Positions 49,836-58,602 of a stretch of 64,000 nt of DNA are shown one piece after another (within the stretch, counting starts at the first letter, position 1; every line of letters starts with the position of its first letter). Below the pieces are notes generated by a model that searched no databases, was not told the DNA's origin, and was given only the letters and a program-made list of their open reading frames with translations. The DNA is from Comamonas sp. JUb58. Its GTDB lineage: Bacteria; Pseudomonadota; Gammaproteobacteria; Burkholderiales; Burkholderiaceae_C. The stretch spans positions 204,265-268,264 of the forward strand of contig NZ_SOAL01000005.1 of NCBI RefSeq assembly GCF_004364775.1, read 5' to 3'. A program made the translations under genes and the position numbers.

Positions 49836-50822
49836 ATGACTGCTACCCAACGCCCGCGCGTGCTGCAAATGGGCAAGATGCCGCTGCCCGCGCTTGATGC
49901 CGATCTGGCCCAGGAATTCGATACCACCGTGCTGAGCGCACAAGCGGACCCGCAGCAGTTCCTAGCTGCCCATGGTTCGGAGTTTGCCTACCTGGTCACC
50001 TCGGCCAGCATGGGCGCATCGGCCTCGGTGATCCAGGCCTTGCCGGCGCTGCGCGGCATCAGCAGTTTTGGCGTGGGCTTTGATGCGCTGGACCAGCAGG
50101 CCATCCTGGCCAAGTCCGCCCGCGTGGGCTACACCCCCGGTGTGCTGGACGACTGCGTGGCCGACATGGCCTTTGCGCTGCTGCTGGACAGCGCCCGCCG
50201 CCTGGCAGCGGCCGACCGTTTTGTGCGCGCCGGCCTCTGGCCCAGCGAACGCTTTGGCGTCTACACCCGCGCCTCGGGCAAGCGCCTGGGCATTCTGGGC
50301 ATGGGCCGCATTGGCCGCCAGGTGGCCCGCCGCGCCAGCGGTTTTGACATGGAGGTGGCCTACCACAACCGCCGCCCGGCCAGCGATTCGCCGCACCGCT
50401 ACATGGCATCGCTGCAGGAGCTGGCCGAGTGGTGCGATTTTCTGGTCATCACCGCCGCCGGTGGCGACGACACCCGCCACCTGGTCGATGCCAAAGTGCT
50501 GCAAGCGCTGGGCCCCAAAGGCTTTCTGATCAATGTGGCGCGCGGCAGCGTGGTTGATGAAGCGGCGCTGCTAAATGCACTGCAACACCAGCGCATTGCC
50601 GGCGCCGGCCTCGATGTGTTCGAGGACGAACCCCGCCCCTTGCCCGGCCTGCTGCAGCAGGACAACGTGGTGCTGGCACCGCACATCGCCAGCGGTACGC
50701 AGGAGACGCGCCGCGCGATGGCCGATCTGGTGCTGGCCAACCTGCGCAGCCTGATCGCCGACGGCCAGCCGCTGCAGGAAGTGCCCTGGTCCTTGGCTGC
50801 GGCACAGGCCCGCGCTGCCTGA
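49836..50822 (+). CDS. D-isomer-specific 2-hydroxyacid dehydrogenase
   Basis: NAD(P)-dependent enzyme of 328 aa, resembling glyoxylate/hydroxypyruvate reductases. The nucleotide loop is GILGMGRIGRQVARRA; the catalytic Arg lies in INVARGSVVDE, the Glu in LDVFEDEP and the His in NVVLAPHIASGTQET. Its substrate in this operon is uncertain. It is not a step of the textbook aldarate-to-oxoglutarate route, so it may reduce a side product or serve an alternative branch. It is placed between kdgD (88 nt before) and the semialdehyde dehydrogenase (57 nt after). Confidence 0.9.
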   Translation: MTATQRPRVLQMGKMPLPALDADLAQEFDTTVLSAQADPQQFLAAHGSEFAYLVTSASMGASASVIQALPALRGISSFGVGFDALDQQAILAKSARVGYTPGVLDDCVADMAFALLLDSARRLAAADRFVRAGLWPSERFGVYTRASGKRLGILGMGRIGRQVARRASGFDMEVAYHNRRPASDSPHRYMASLQELAEWCDFLVITAAGGDDTRHLVDAKVLQALGPKGFLINVARGSVVDEAALLNALQHQRIAGAGLDVFEDEPRPLPGLLQQDNVVLAPHIASGTQETRRAMADLVLANLRSLIADGQPLQEVPWSLAAAQARAA

Positions 50823-50879
50823 GCGCCCTCTCATTCTCCAACCCATTTTTAGACCAGGCCCAACCCGCTTGGCAAGCTT

Positions 50880-52328
50880 ATGACCGCACATAACAACCTG
50901 ATCAACGGCAGCTGGACACCCGGCAAGACCAGCTCCCCCAACACCAACCCCAGCGACCTGTCCGATGTGATCGGCCAGTACGCCCAAGGCGATGCCAGCG
51001 ATGTGGATGCCGCAGTGGCCGCCGCCACAGCCGCCTTCCCGGCCTGGAGCGTCTCGGGCATCCAGGCGCGCCATGATGCGCTGGACAAGATTGGCATTGA
51101 AATCCTGGCGCGCAAGGAAGAGCTGGGCGACCTGCTGGCCCGCGAAGAGGGCAAGACCCGGCCCGAGGCGATTGGCGAAGTGGCCCGCGCCGGCCAGATC
51201 TTCAAGTTCTTTGCCGGCGAATGCCTGCGCCTGGCCGGTGAGAGCCTGCCCTCGGTGCGCCCCGGCATTGGTGTGGAAATCACGCGCGAGCCCATCGGGG
51301 TGGTCGGCCTGATCACGCCCTGGAACTTCCCCATCGCCATTCCGGCCTGGAAGATTGCACCCGCGCTGGCCTTTGGCAACTGCGTGGTGATCAAGCCCGC
51401 CGACCTGGTGCCTGGCAGCGCCTGGGCACTGGCCGACATCATCCACCGCAGCGGCATCCCTGCCGGCGTCTTCAACCTGGTGATGGGCCGGGGCCGCATC
51501 ATTGGCGATGCCTTGGTGCAGCACCCCGATGTGGCCGCGATCAGCTTTACCGGCTCGGTCGGTGTGGGCCGGGGCATTGCCGAGGCCTGCGTGAAATCGG
51601 GCAAGAAGGTACAGCTGGAGATGGGTGGCAAGAACCCGCAGGTGGTGCTGGACGATGCCGACCTGGCCCAGGCCGTGGAGCTGTCGGCCCAGAGCTGCTT
51701 TTACTCGACCGGCCAGCGCTGCACTGCATCGAGCCGTCTGATCGTCACCGACAAGATCTACCCCGCCTTTGTGCAGGCGCTGCAAGAGCGCATGGCCAAG
51801 ATCAAGGTGGGCGATGCGCGCGCCGCCGGCACCGATATCGGCCCCGTGGTGAGCCAGGCCCAGCTGGAGCAGGACCTGAGCTATGTGGAAATTGCCAAGG
51901 CCGAAGGCGCCGTGCTGGCCACCGGCGGCAGCCGCATTGCCTGCCATACCGGCAGCGGCAAGGAAGGCTTTTTCATGCAGCCAGCCTTGCTGGTGGACAG
52001 CACACCCCAGATGCGCATCAACCGCGAAGAGGTGTTTGGCCCCGTCGCCAGCGTGATCCGCGTGCAGGACTATGAAGAGGCGCTGGCTGTGGCCAACGAC
52101 ACCGCCTTTGGCCTGTCTGCCGGCATTGCCACCACCAGCCTGAAGTACGCCAGCCACTTCAAGCGCCACGCCCAGGCCGGCATGGTGATGGTGAACCTGC
52201 CTACCGCGGGCGTGGACTACCATGTGCCGTTTGGCGGCCGCAAGGGATCGAGCTACGGCCCGCGCGAGCAAGGCCGCTATGCGCAGGAGTTCTACACCAC
52301 GGTGAAGACCGCCTATACGCTGGCATAA
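50880..52328 (+). CDS. 2-oxoglutarate semialdehyde dehydrogenase (aldehyde dehydrogenase family)
   Basis: Aldehyde dehydrogenase of 482 aa, oxidising 2,5-dioxopentanoate to 2-oxoglutarate, the last step of the oxidative uronate pathway. Motifs: VVGLITPWNFPIAIPAWKIAPALA, FTGSVGVGRGI, catalytic base E247 (LEMGGKNPQ), nucleophile C281 (TGQRCTASSR), EEVFGPVASVIRV and PFGGRKGSSYGPREQG. The substrate assignment rests on linkage to kdgD and on resemblance to known KGSADH proteins. It ends the + strand operon. Confidence 0.92.
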   Translation: MTAHNNLINGSWTPGKTSSPNTNPSDLSDVIGQYAQGDASDVDAAVAAATAAFPAWSVSGIQARHDALDKIGIEILARKEELGDLLAREEGKTRPEAIGEVARAGQIFKFFAGECLRLAGESLPSVRPGIGVEITREPIGVVGLITPWNFPIAIPAWKIAPALAFGNCVVIKPADLVPGSAWALADIIHRSGIPAGVFNLVMGRGRIIGDALVQHPDVAAISFTGSVGVGRGIAEACVKSGKKVQLEMGGKNPQVVLDDADLAQAVELSAQSCFYSTGQRCTASSRLIVTDKIYPAFVQALQERMAKIKVGDARAAGTDIGPVVSQAQLEQDLSYVEIAKAEGAVLATGGSRIACHTGSGKEGFFMQPALLVDSTPQMRINREEVFGPVASVIRVQDYEEALAVANDTAFGLSAGIATTSLKYASHFKRHAQAGMVMVNLPTAGVDYHVPFGGRKGSSYGPREQGRYAQEFYTTVKTAYTLA

Positions 52329-52435
52329 GCGTCTGCGCCAGCCCATGGCGCCTGCGGGCATCTGCTGCTCCTCCACCGGATGCCCGCGCAGTACTTGATC
52401 CCCCTCAGGTAATGCCCTTGAAGGAAAATGGCAGG

Positions 52436-53422
52436 ATGAAACTTCTGCCCGACCTTTCTCTGCCGGTAAAAGCCGACATCAACGACCCCCAGCCCCTGAT
52501 CCTCTACCACGGCCGCAACTGCCCCGATGGCTATGGCGCAGCGCTGGCGGCCTGGCTGTTTTTCTCCGGCAACGCAGAGTTTCGTGGCCTGGACCATGGC
52601 GAAATCCAGACCGTGGACGACCTGGGCCCGCTGGCCGGCCGCACGATCTACATCCTGGACTTTGCCTTTGGCCCCGAGCTGCTGGCGGCCATCGAGGCGC
52701 AGGCGCACAAGCTGGTGCTGCTGGACCACCACAAGAGCGCGGCCGAGAAGCTCAATGGCTACCAATGCACCTGCGGCGTGGTGCATTTCGACATGAACAA
52801 GTCCGGCGCACGCCTGGCCTGGGAGTTCTTCTTCCCCAAGGACCCCATCCCCGCGCTGGTGCTGCACATCGAAGACCGCGACATCTGGCGCTGGCAGTAC
52901 CCCGAGAGCGGTGCCTTTCTGGCCGCGCTGGACATGGAGCCGCGCAGCTTTGAGCGCTGGGCCGAGATTGCGGCCTTCAGCCCCGAGCAGCTGAGCGCCT
53001 TCATGGCCCGTGGCGGCGCGATGGACGAGAAGTACCTCAAGCTCTGCAGCGACATCGCCGAAGGCGCGCAACCGCTGGTGTTCAACGGTGTGGCTGGCCT
53101 GATGGTCAACGCCCCGGGCATGTTCCACAGCCAGGTCGGCGACATCCTCGCCAAGCAAAGCGGCACCTTTGCGCTGATGTGGAGCGCCAGCCCCAAGGGC
53201 GCCAAATGCGGCCTGCGCTCGCGCTCGGATTTCAACTGCATCCCGCTGGCCGAAAGCATGGGCGGCGGCGGCCATGCCCAGGCCTGCGGCTTCCGCATGG
53301 GGGTGGACCGCCTGCCCGAGCTGCTGGCCGGCAGCCTGACCGCCCGGCCCGAAGACGCGCTGCCGCCCCCCCGCCCCGCGCCAGCCGCCGCACCCACCCC
53401 GGTGCCCACAGGCACGCCATGA
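52436..53422 (+). CDS. DHH-family phosphoesterase
   Basis: Protein of 328 aa with manganese-dependent phosphoesterase motifs: LYHGRNCPDGYGAALAAW (motif I), ILDFAFG (motif II), LLDHHKSA (DHH, motif III) and HFDMNKSGARLAWEF (motif IV). A DHHA1-like C-terminal part has MGGGGHAQACGFRM, and a Pro/Ala tail ends it. The start at 52436 (MKLLPDLS) is preferred; an ATG eight codons upstream is possible. Members hydrolyse short oligonucleotides or related phosphodiesters. The cysteine-rich gene downstream starts within its stop, so the products may act together. Confidence 0.88.
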   Translation: MKLLPDLSLPVKADINDPQPLILYHGRNCPDGYGAALAAWLFFSGNAEFRGLDHGEIQTVDDLGPLAGRTIYILDFAFGPELLAAIEAQAHKLVLLDHHKSAAEKLNGYQCTCGVVHFDMNKSGARLAWEFFFPKDPIPALVLHIEDRDIWRWQYPESGAFLAALDMEPRSFERWAEIAAFSPEQLSAFMARGGAMDEKYLKLCSDIAEGAQPLVFNGVAGLMVNAPGMFHSQVGDILAKQSGTFALMWSASPKGAKCGLRSRSDFNCIPLAESMGGGGHAQACGFRMGVDRLPELLAGSLTARPEDALPPPRPAPAAAPTPVPTGTP

Positions 53423-53661
53423 TGCCTGCCACCCGCACGGACAGCAGCACCTGGGCGCAGCAATGCCCCTTGTGCGGCCAGCGCAACGGCTGTGCCGTGG
53501 CCCAGGGCCTGCCTGCTGCCCAGTGCTGGTGCATGACCGCCGATATCGATTCCCAGGCCTTGCAGCGCCTGGCCCCTGCCGAGCGCGGTCAGCGCTGCAT
53601 CTGCCCGGCCTGTGGCCGCGCGCAGCCCGATCCCGGCGCCCGCCCCAACCGGGGTGACTGA
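53419..53661 (+). CDS. Cysteine-rich CWC family protein
   Basis: Protein of 80 aa overlapping the DHH gene stop (ATGATG at 53419). It shows the CWC family layout: CPLCGQRNGC near the N-terminus, CWC (QCWCMTADID) in the middle, and a third pair CICPAC toward the end, giving seven cysteines that probably bind zinc. The family has no established function. The longer open frame reading into the DHH gene is a shadow. Coupling to a phosphoesterase suggests a nucleic-acid-related role, which is inference. Confidence 0.85.
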   Translation: MMPATRTDSSTWAQQCPLCGQRNGCAVAQGLPAAQCWCMTADIDSQALQRLAPAERGQRCICPACGRAQPDPGARPNRGD

Positions 53662-53762
53662 CAAGCGCCAGCCCCAGGATCATCATCAAACGCCCGGGGC
53701 CCGCCTGCTTGCAGGCACCCCACCTGGCCCCGCCACACGCGCCCATCCGCCCAGCCCACGCC

Positions 53763-55229
53763 ATGCAGATACGACACCACACCTCCCAGGATCTGCGCAG
53801 CCTCTATGGGGACCGTTTTCGCTGGTACCTGCTGTTCAGCGTCATGGTGGGCACGATGGCCTCGATCATCTCCTCGACCATCTTCAATGTCGCCATTCCG
53901 GCGATGAGCCTGCACTTTCAGCTGGGCCAGTCGCGCGCGCAATGGGTGACCTCGTCCTTCATGGTGGCCACCACGGTGGCGATGCTGACCACGCCCTGGC
54001 TGCTGTCGCGCTACGGCTACCGCAACACCTACCTGGGCGCCGTGCTGCTGCTGATGCTGGGCGGCATTGGCGGGGGCTTCAGCAGCGACTACAACCTGGT
54101 GCTGGTGGCGCGCGTGGTCGAGGGCCTGGCGGCCGGTGTGATCCAGCCGATTCCGGCCATCATCATCCTGCATGCCTTTGCCGCCCATGAGCAGGGCCGT
54201 GCCAATGGCCTGTTTGGCATGGGCATCGTGCTGGCGCCAGCCATTGGCCCCAGCGTGGGCGGCCTGCTGGTGGACTGGATGGGCTGGCGCTCGGTGTTCT
54301 TCATGGTGGTGCCGCTGTGCCTGGCCTCGGTCTGGCTGGGGCTGAAGTTTGTGCCCGTCAATGCGCCGGGCGGCGCCGCCGCCGACCGCCATGGCAACAG
54401 CCTGGACTGGCTGGGCCTGGCGATTGCCACCACCGGCACGGTCTGCCTGCTCAATGGCCTGGTGGCCCTGCATGGCACGGGCTGGCAGCAAAGCGCCGTG
54501 CTGCTGGCGATTGCGCTGGTCTGCCTGCCCGCCTTCATCGCCTGGCAGCGGCGCCTGCTGGCCCAGGGTGGCAAGCCGCTGATGGACCTGCGCCTGTTTG
54601 CCTGCAAGCCTTTTGCGGCCGGCTGCATCGTGGCCTTTATCTATGGCGTGGCCTTGTTTGGCTCCACCTACCTGCTGCCGGTGTTCATGCAGCTGGGGCT
54701 GTCTTATTCGGCCTCGGTGGTCGGCACCACGATGCTGCCCGCCGGCCTGGTGCTGGGCGGCGTCATCGCGCTGGCCGGCCGCATGGCCGACCGCACCCCC
54801 GTGCACTGGCTGGTGATCGGTGGCCTTTCGCTGCTGGCGCTGTCCTTTGTGCTGACCGGTGTGCTGCAGCCGGGCTCCTCGCTGTGGCTGCTGGTCGGTT
54901 ACACGGTGCTGGGCCGGGTTGGCCTGGGCTTTATCCTGCCCTCGCTGACCCTGGGCAGCATGCGGCCGCTGGACAAGAGCCTGATCTCGCAGGGATCGAG
55001 CAGCTTCAGCTTTCTGCGCATGCTGGGCGGCGCCGCCGGGGTCAGCCTCTGCGGCATCTTTCTGGAGTGGCGCGTGGCCTTCTACGCCAACCAGTCGCCC
55101 GCGATCGACATTGCACTGGCCGAGCGGGTCGCGGGCTTTCGCGACACCTTTTTGATGCTGGCCGTGGTCTGTGTGCTGGCTGGCATTGCCGCCCGCCAGC
55201 TGCAGCCGCGTGCAGGCGCCAAGCCCTGA
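53763..55229 (+). CDS. MFS drug:proton antiporter, EmrB/QacA (DHA2) type
   Basis: Inner-membrane transporter of 488 aa with about 14 helices. The ATG at 53763 opens MQIRHHTSQDLRSLYGD. DHA2 features: SSTIFNVAIPAMSLHF, SFMVATTVAMLTTPWLLSRYGYR (motif A region), VVEGLAAGVIQPIPAIII, GMGIVLAPAIGPSVGGLLVDWMGWRSVF (motif C) and the later SFSFLRMLGGAAGVSL. It would export drugs or toxic organics. No membrane-fusion partner (EmrA) is adjacent, and substrate is unknown. It is followed 56 nt later by a glutamine amidotransferase. Confidence 0.92.
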   Translation: MQIRHHTSQDLRSLYGDRFRWYLLFSVMVGTMASIISSTIFNVAIPAMSLHFQLGQSRAQWVTSSFMVATTVAMLTTPWLLSRYGYRNTYLGAVLLLMLGGIGGGFSSDYNLVLVARVVEGLAAGVIQPIPAIIILHAFAAHEQGRANGLFGMGIVLAPAIGPSVGGLLVDWMGWRSVFFMVVPLCLASVWLGLKFVPVNAPGGAAADRHGNSLDWLGLAIATTGTVCLLNGLVALHGTGWQQSAVLLAIALVCLPAFIAWQRRLLAQGGKPLMDLRLFACKPFAAGCIVAFIYGVALFGSTYLLPVFMQLGLSYSASVVGTTMLPAGLVLGGVIALAGRMADRTPVHWLVIGGLSLLALSFVLTGVLQPGSSLWLLVGYTVLGRVGLGFILPSLTLGSMRPLDKSLISQGSSSFSFLRMLGGAAGVSLCGIFLEWRVAFYANQSPAIDIALAERVAGFRDTFLMLAVVCVLAGIAARQLQPRAGAKP

Positions 55230-55285
55230 GCGGCTGGCGAATGGTCTACACTGGGCCATCCAACGGTTTTCAAAGAGTTTTTGCC

Positions 55286-56053
55286 ATGTGCCAACTGCTG
55301 GGGATGAACTGCAACACCCCCACCGACATCAACTTCAGCTTCAGCGGCTTTTCGCAGCGGGCCGGCAATACCGACCACCACAGCGATGGCTGGGGCATTG
55401 CCTTCTTTGAAGAAGGCGGCCTGCGCCTGCTGGTGGACCACCAGCCCGCCGTCCAGTCGCCGGTGGCCGAGCTGGTGCGGCGCTACCCCATCCACAGCCG
55501 CAATGTGATTGCGCATATCCGCAAGGCCACCCAGGGCCAGGTGATGCTGCAAAACTGCCACCCCTTTGTGCGCGAGCTCTGGGGCAAGAACTGGGTGTTT
55601 GCCCACAATGGCGATCTCAAGGACTTCCGCCCGCGCCTGCACAGCCACTTTCACCCGGTGGGCGACACCGACAGCGAGCATGTGTTTTGCTGGCTGATGC
55701 AGGAGCTGTGGAAATCCCATGCCGGCACGCCCAGCATTGCCGAGCTGACCCACACCCTGCGCGAGCTGGCAGCGCAGATCGCCCCCCATGGCACCTTCAA
55801 CTTTCTGCTCTCCAATGGCGATGCGCTCTGGGCCCATGCCAATACCTTCCTCTGCTACACCGAGCGCGCGCATCCGTTCTCGCAGGCGCAGTTGAGCGAT
55901 GAGGACCTGAGCATCGACTTTGCCACCTGCACTACGCCGCAGGACCGCGTGGCCGTGGTGGTGACGGCGCCGCTGACCACCAACGAGCAGTGGACGCCTT
56001 TCCAGCCCGGCGAGCTGATGGTGTTTGCCGACGGCCGGCGCCTGGCGCTGTAA
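55286..56053 (+). CDS. Class II glutamine amidotransferase (YafJ-like)
   Basis: Protein of 255 aa beginning Met-Cys, so removal of Met exposes C2 as the Ntn nucleophile (MCQLLGMNCN). Other features are HSDGWGIAFFEEGG, VIAHIRKATQG with the substrate arginine, HPFVRELWGKNWVFAHNGDL, and DTDSEHVFCWLM. The family resembles the glutaminase domain of PurF/GlmS but is a stand-alone protein of unknown acceptor; E. coli YafJ is similar. The long frame upstream belongs to the MFS gene in another phase. It ends at a bidirectional terminator. Confidence 0.93.
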   Translation: MCQLLGMNCNTPTDINFSFSGFSQRAGNTDHHSDGWGIAFFEEGGLRLLVDHQPAVQSPVAELVRRYPIHSRNVIAHIRKATQGQVMLQNCHPFVRELWGKNWVFAHNGDLKDFRPRLHSHFHPVGDTDSEHVFCWLMQELWKSHAGTPSIAELTHTLRELAAQIAPHGTFNFLLSNGDALWAHANTFLCYTERAHPFSQAQLSDEDLSIDFATCTTPQDRVAVVVTAPLTTNEQWTPFQPGELMVFADGRRLAL

Positions 56054-56057
56054 ACAA

Positions 56058-56085
56058 CAAACCCGGCAGCGCCGGGTTTGTTTTT
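56058..56085. terminator. Bidirectional terminator between amidotransferase and acyl-CoA dehydrogenase
   Basis: AAACCCGGC-AGC-GCCGGGTTT hairpin with GTTTTT to the right and an A-rich stretch to the left, in the convergent gap. Confidence 0.85.
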
Positions 56086-56104
56086 AGTACGCCTGCAAAG
56101 GCCC

Positions 56105-57235
56105 TCAAGCCAGCGCGCGGGTGATCAGAATCTTCTGCACATCGCTGGTGCCTTCGTAGATCTGGCAGACCCGCACATCGCGGTAGATGCGCTCCACCGG
56201 AAAATCATTGACGACGCCATAGCCGCCCAGGGTCTGGATGGCAGCGCTGCAGACGCGCTCGGCCATTTCGCTGGCAAACAGCTTGGCCATGGCCGCTTCC
56301 TTCAGGCAAGGCTGGCCGGCATCGCGCAGGCTGGCGGCATGCCAGATCAGCTGGCGCGCGGCCTCGATCTGCGTCGCGCATTCGGCCAGGCGAAAGCCGA
56401 CGGCCTGGTGGTTGATGATGGGCGTGCCAAAGCTCTCGCGCTCCTTGGCGTACTGCACGGCCACGTCAAAGGCGCTGCGGGCCATGCCCACGCTTTGCGC
56501 GGCAATGCCGATGCGCCCGCCTTCGAGCGCGCCCAGCGCAATCTTGTAGCCCTCGCCCTCGGCACCAATCAGGTTCTCGGCCGGCACTACGCAGTTCTCA
56601 AAATTGATCTGTGCGGTATCGCTGCTGTGCTGGCCAAGCTTGTCCTCCAGCCGCGCGACCTGGTAGCCCGGGTTGTCGGTGGGCACGATAAAGGCGCTCA
56701 TGCCCTTTTTGCCGGCACCCTTGTCGGTCACTGCAATCACAATCGCCGTCTGGCCGTTCTTGCCGCTGGTGATGAACTGCTTGACGCCATTGATCACATA
56801 GGCATCGCCCTGTTTGCTGGCGGTGGTGCGCAGCGCGCTGGCGTCCGAGCCGACATGGGGCTCGGTCAGGCAGAAGGCGCCCAGCATCTCGCCCCTTGCC
56901 AACGGAGCCAGCCATTGCTTTTTCTGCGCATCGCTGCCGTAGCGCATCAGGATGGCATTGACGGGGCAGTTGGTCACGCTGATGGCGGTGCTGGTGCCGC
57001 CGTCGCCAGCGGCGATTTCTTCCAGCACCAAGGCCAGGCTGATGTAGTCCAGCCCTGCGCCGCCCAGCGCATCGGGCACGCAGATGCCGTAGGCACCCAG
57101 CTGGGCCAGGCCCTGGTGGGCGGCCTTGGGGAACACATGGTCGCGGTCCCACTGCGCGGCGTGTGGCCACAGCTCGGCCTGGGCAAATTCACGCACCGCA
57201 TCGCGGATCATCGTCTGGTCGTCGTTCAAAAGCAT
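56105..57235 (-). CDS. Short/branched-chain acyl-CoA dehydrogenase
   Basis: FAD enzyme of 376 aa, introducing a 2,3 double bond into an acyl-CoA. Signatures are GAFCLTEPHVGSDASAL, KQFITSGKNGQTAIV, LGQHSSDTAQINFENC, ESFGTPIINHQAVGFRLAE, and the C-terminal QTLGGYGVVNDFPVERIYRDVRVCQIYEGTSDVQKILI. The catalytic Glu is in IYEGTSD, as in short-chain enzymes and unlike the isovaleryl-type enzyme at 61722. It is the last gene of a loose - strand series with an SDR, a flavoprotein and a thiolase. Substrate unknown. Confidence 0.92.
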   Translation of the reverse strand: MLLNDDQTMIRDAVREFAQAELWPHAAQWDRDHVFPKAAHQGLAQLGAYGICVPDALGGAGLDYISLALVLEEIAAGDGGTSTAISVTNCPVNAILMRYGSDAQKKQWLAPLARGEMLGAFCLTEPHVGSDASALRTTASKQGDAYVINGVKQFITSGKNGQTAIVIAVTDKGAGKKGMSAFIVPTDNPGYQVARLEDKLGQHSSDTAQINFENCVVPAENLIGAEGEGYKIALGALEGGRIGIAAQSVGMARSAFDVAVQYAKERESFGTPIINHQAVGFRLAECATQIEAARQLIWHAASLRDAGQPCLKEAAMAKLFASEMAERVCSAAIQTLGGYGVVNDFPVERIYRDVRVCQIYEGTSDVQKILITRALA

Positions 57236-57283
57236 GGGTTTGTCTCCGGATTTTCTAGTTCTGTCGCTGTCTGCCTGGCGGGC

Positions 57284-57952
57284 TTACCAATGCTTGGCGC
57301 GGCGGCCATCGTGGTGCAGCAGGCGCCCCTTGTCGGCATCGCTGACCGAGGCCAGGGTCTGGCGCATGTCGCTCACGCTTTGCTGCACGGTCAGGGGCGC
57401 TTCGTCCCCGCCCATGTCGGTCTGCACCCAGCCCGGATCCAAGGTGATCAGGCGCGCGCCGGGGTAGTCATGCTGGGCGGAGGCCACCGCCATGTTCAGC
57501 GCCGTCTTGCTGACGCGGTAGAGCCAGGAGTAGCTGTCATCCACACCTTCGATCTGCGACATCGACGACGAGATAAAGGCAAACACGCCGCCGCTGGCCT
57601 CGACGATCGGGCCGATCTGCGGCAGCAGCTGCATGGCACCCAGCACATTGGTGTGCATCACCGCATCAAAATCGGCCTGGGTCGGCACGCTGCGGGCATT
57701 GGGCCGACGGATCACACCGGCAACATACATGGCCAAGTCGATCTGCTGGCCGGCCAACGCCGTCGCCAGCGCGGTCACGCTCTCTGGTTTGAGCACATCG
57801 ACCAGAAAAGCCTGAGCGCCCAGCGCCTGCAGGCGCGCCTGGGCCTCGCTATCACGCACGGTGGCCAGCACCGTCCAGCCGGCCTGCGCATACTCCCGCA
57901 CCAGCTCCAGGCCGATGCCGCGCGAGGCGCCAATCACCAAAATCACAGCCAT
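57284..57952 (-). CDS. Short-chain dehydrogenase/reductase (C-factor-like)
   Basis: SDR of 222 aa. The ATG at 57952 follows AAGGAGGGCG and opens MAVILVIGASRGIGLELVREY; the upstream in-frame start lies inside the flavoprotein gene. Features: GASRGIG cofactor loop, MYVAGVIRRPN in place of the usual NNAG region, FAFISSSMSQIE for the catalytic Ser, YRVSKTAL for the Tyr-Lys pair, and LDPGWVQTDMGG. The latter ending is shared with the C-factor-like SDR group. Substrate unknown. It is close behind the PPOX gene on the - strand. Confidence 0.88.
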   Translation of the reverse strand: MAVILVIGASRGIGLELVREYAQAGWTVLATVRDSEAQARLQALGAQAFLVDVLKPESVTALATALAGQQIDLAMYVAGVIRRPNARSVPTQADFDAVMHTNVLGAMQLLPQIGPIVEASGGVFAFISSSMSQIEGVDDSYSWLYRVSKTALNMAVASAQHDYPGARLITLDPGWVQTDMGGDEAPLTVQQSVSDMRQTLASVSDADKGRLLHHDGRRAKHW

Positions 57953-57978
57953 TCCCACGCCCTCCTTGGCGGTTGTTG

Positions 57979-58602
57979 TCAATGTCCCTGCTCTTGCAGA
58001 ATTTGTTGCTGGTAGCGCGCCACCATGTCCGCCTGCGGCTCAGGCGCCGCACTCAGGCCCATCTGGTCATGGATCATCTGGTTGAGCGTCGGCAGGGTGC
58101 TGCGCGCGATCTGTGCCTCAGCCTGCCACAGGCGCGAGCGCATCAAGGCCTTGGCGCAGTGCAGATAGGCTTCGCGCACCTCGATCTCGATCACCAGCTT
58201 GGGCCGTTGGCGCTCGCCATCGAACACATCGATGAAGCGGGCCTCATCGCGCAGCTTTGCGGTGCCGTTGACGCGCAGGGTCTCATCCACCCCGGGCAAC
58301 AAAAACAGCAGCGCAATGCGCGCATCGGTCAGCAGGTTGCTGAGCGAATCCAGCCGGTTGTTGCCACCGGCATCGGGCAGCAGCAGATGCTGCACGCCCC
58401 GGCATTTGACAAAGCCCGGCGGCCCGCCCCGGGGCGAGGCATCGAGCATCTCGGCCGCCTGCCCGGCCGTGGCCACCACGCACAGGGGCGACAGCGCTAT
58501 AAAGCGCTGGCAATGGGCATCCAGGTGGTCGAGCTGCTTGGCCAGCGCGCGCTCGGCGGGCTGGGCGTACAGGGCGCGCAGTTGCTCGGCAGATTCGATC
58601 AT
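57979..58602 (-). CDS. FMN-dependent PPOX-type flavoprotein (pyridoxamine-phosphate oxidase-like)
   Basis: Split-barrel FMN-binding protein of 207 aa. Features are FIALSPLCVVATAG, the RGGPPGFVKC loop, LLLPDAGGNNRLDSLSNLLTDARIALLFLLPGVDETLRVNGTAKL and LVIEIEVREAYLHCAKALMRSRLW. The layout fits the MSMEG_1061-like PPOX subfamily, whose substrates are unknown, rather than true PdxH. Its start overlaps the end of the DUF695-like gene (58599-58602) and it lies 26 nt before the SDR gene, so the three are probably one transcript. Confidence 0.87.
   Translation of the reverse strand: MIESAEQLRALYAQPAERALAKQLDHLDAHCQRFIALSPLCVVATAGQAAEMLDASPRGGPPGFVKCRGVQHLLLPDAGGNNRLDSLSNLLTDARIALLFLLPGVDETLRVNGTAKLRDEARFIDVFDGERQRPKLVIEIEVREAYLHCAKALMRSRLWQAEAQIARSTLPTLNQMIHDQMGLSAAPEPQADMVARYQQQILQEQGH

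Noticed and set aside
53589..55259. 556-codon open frame on the - strand opposite the MFS transporter
   Set aside because: Gln/His/Gly-rich shadow; the + strand reading has coherent membrane helices and MFS motifs.
56078..58015. 645-codon + strand open frame opposite the acyl-CoA dehydrogenase and SDR
   Set aside because: Antisense shadow of two recognised enzymes.
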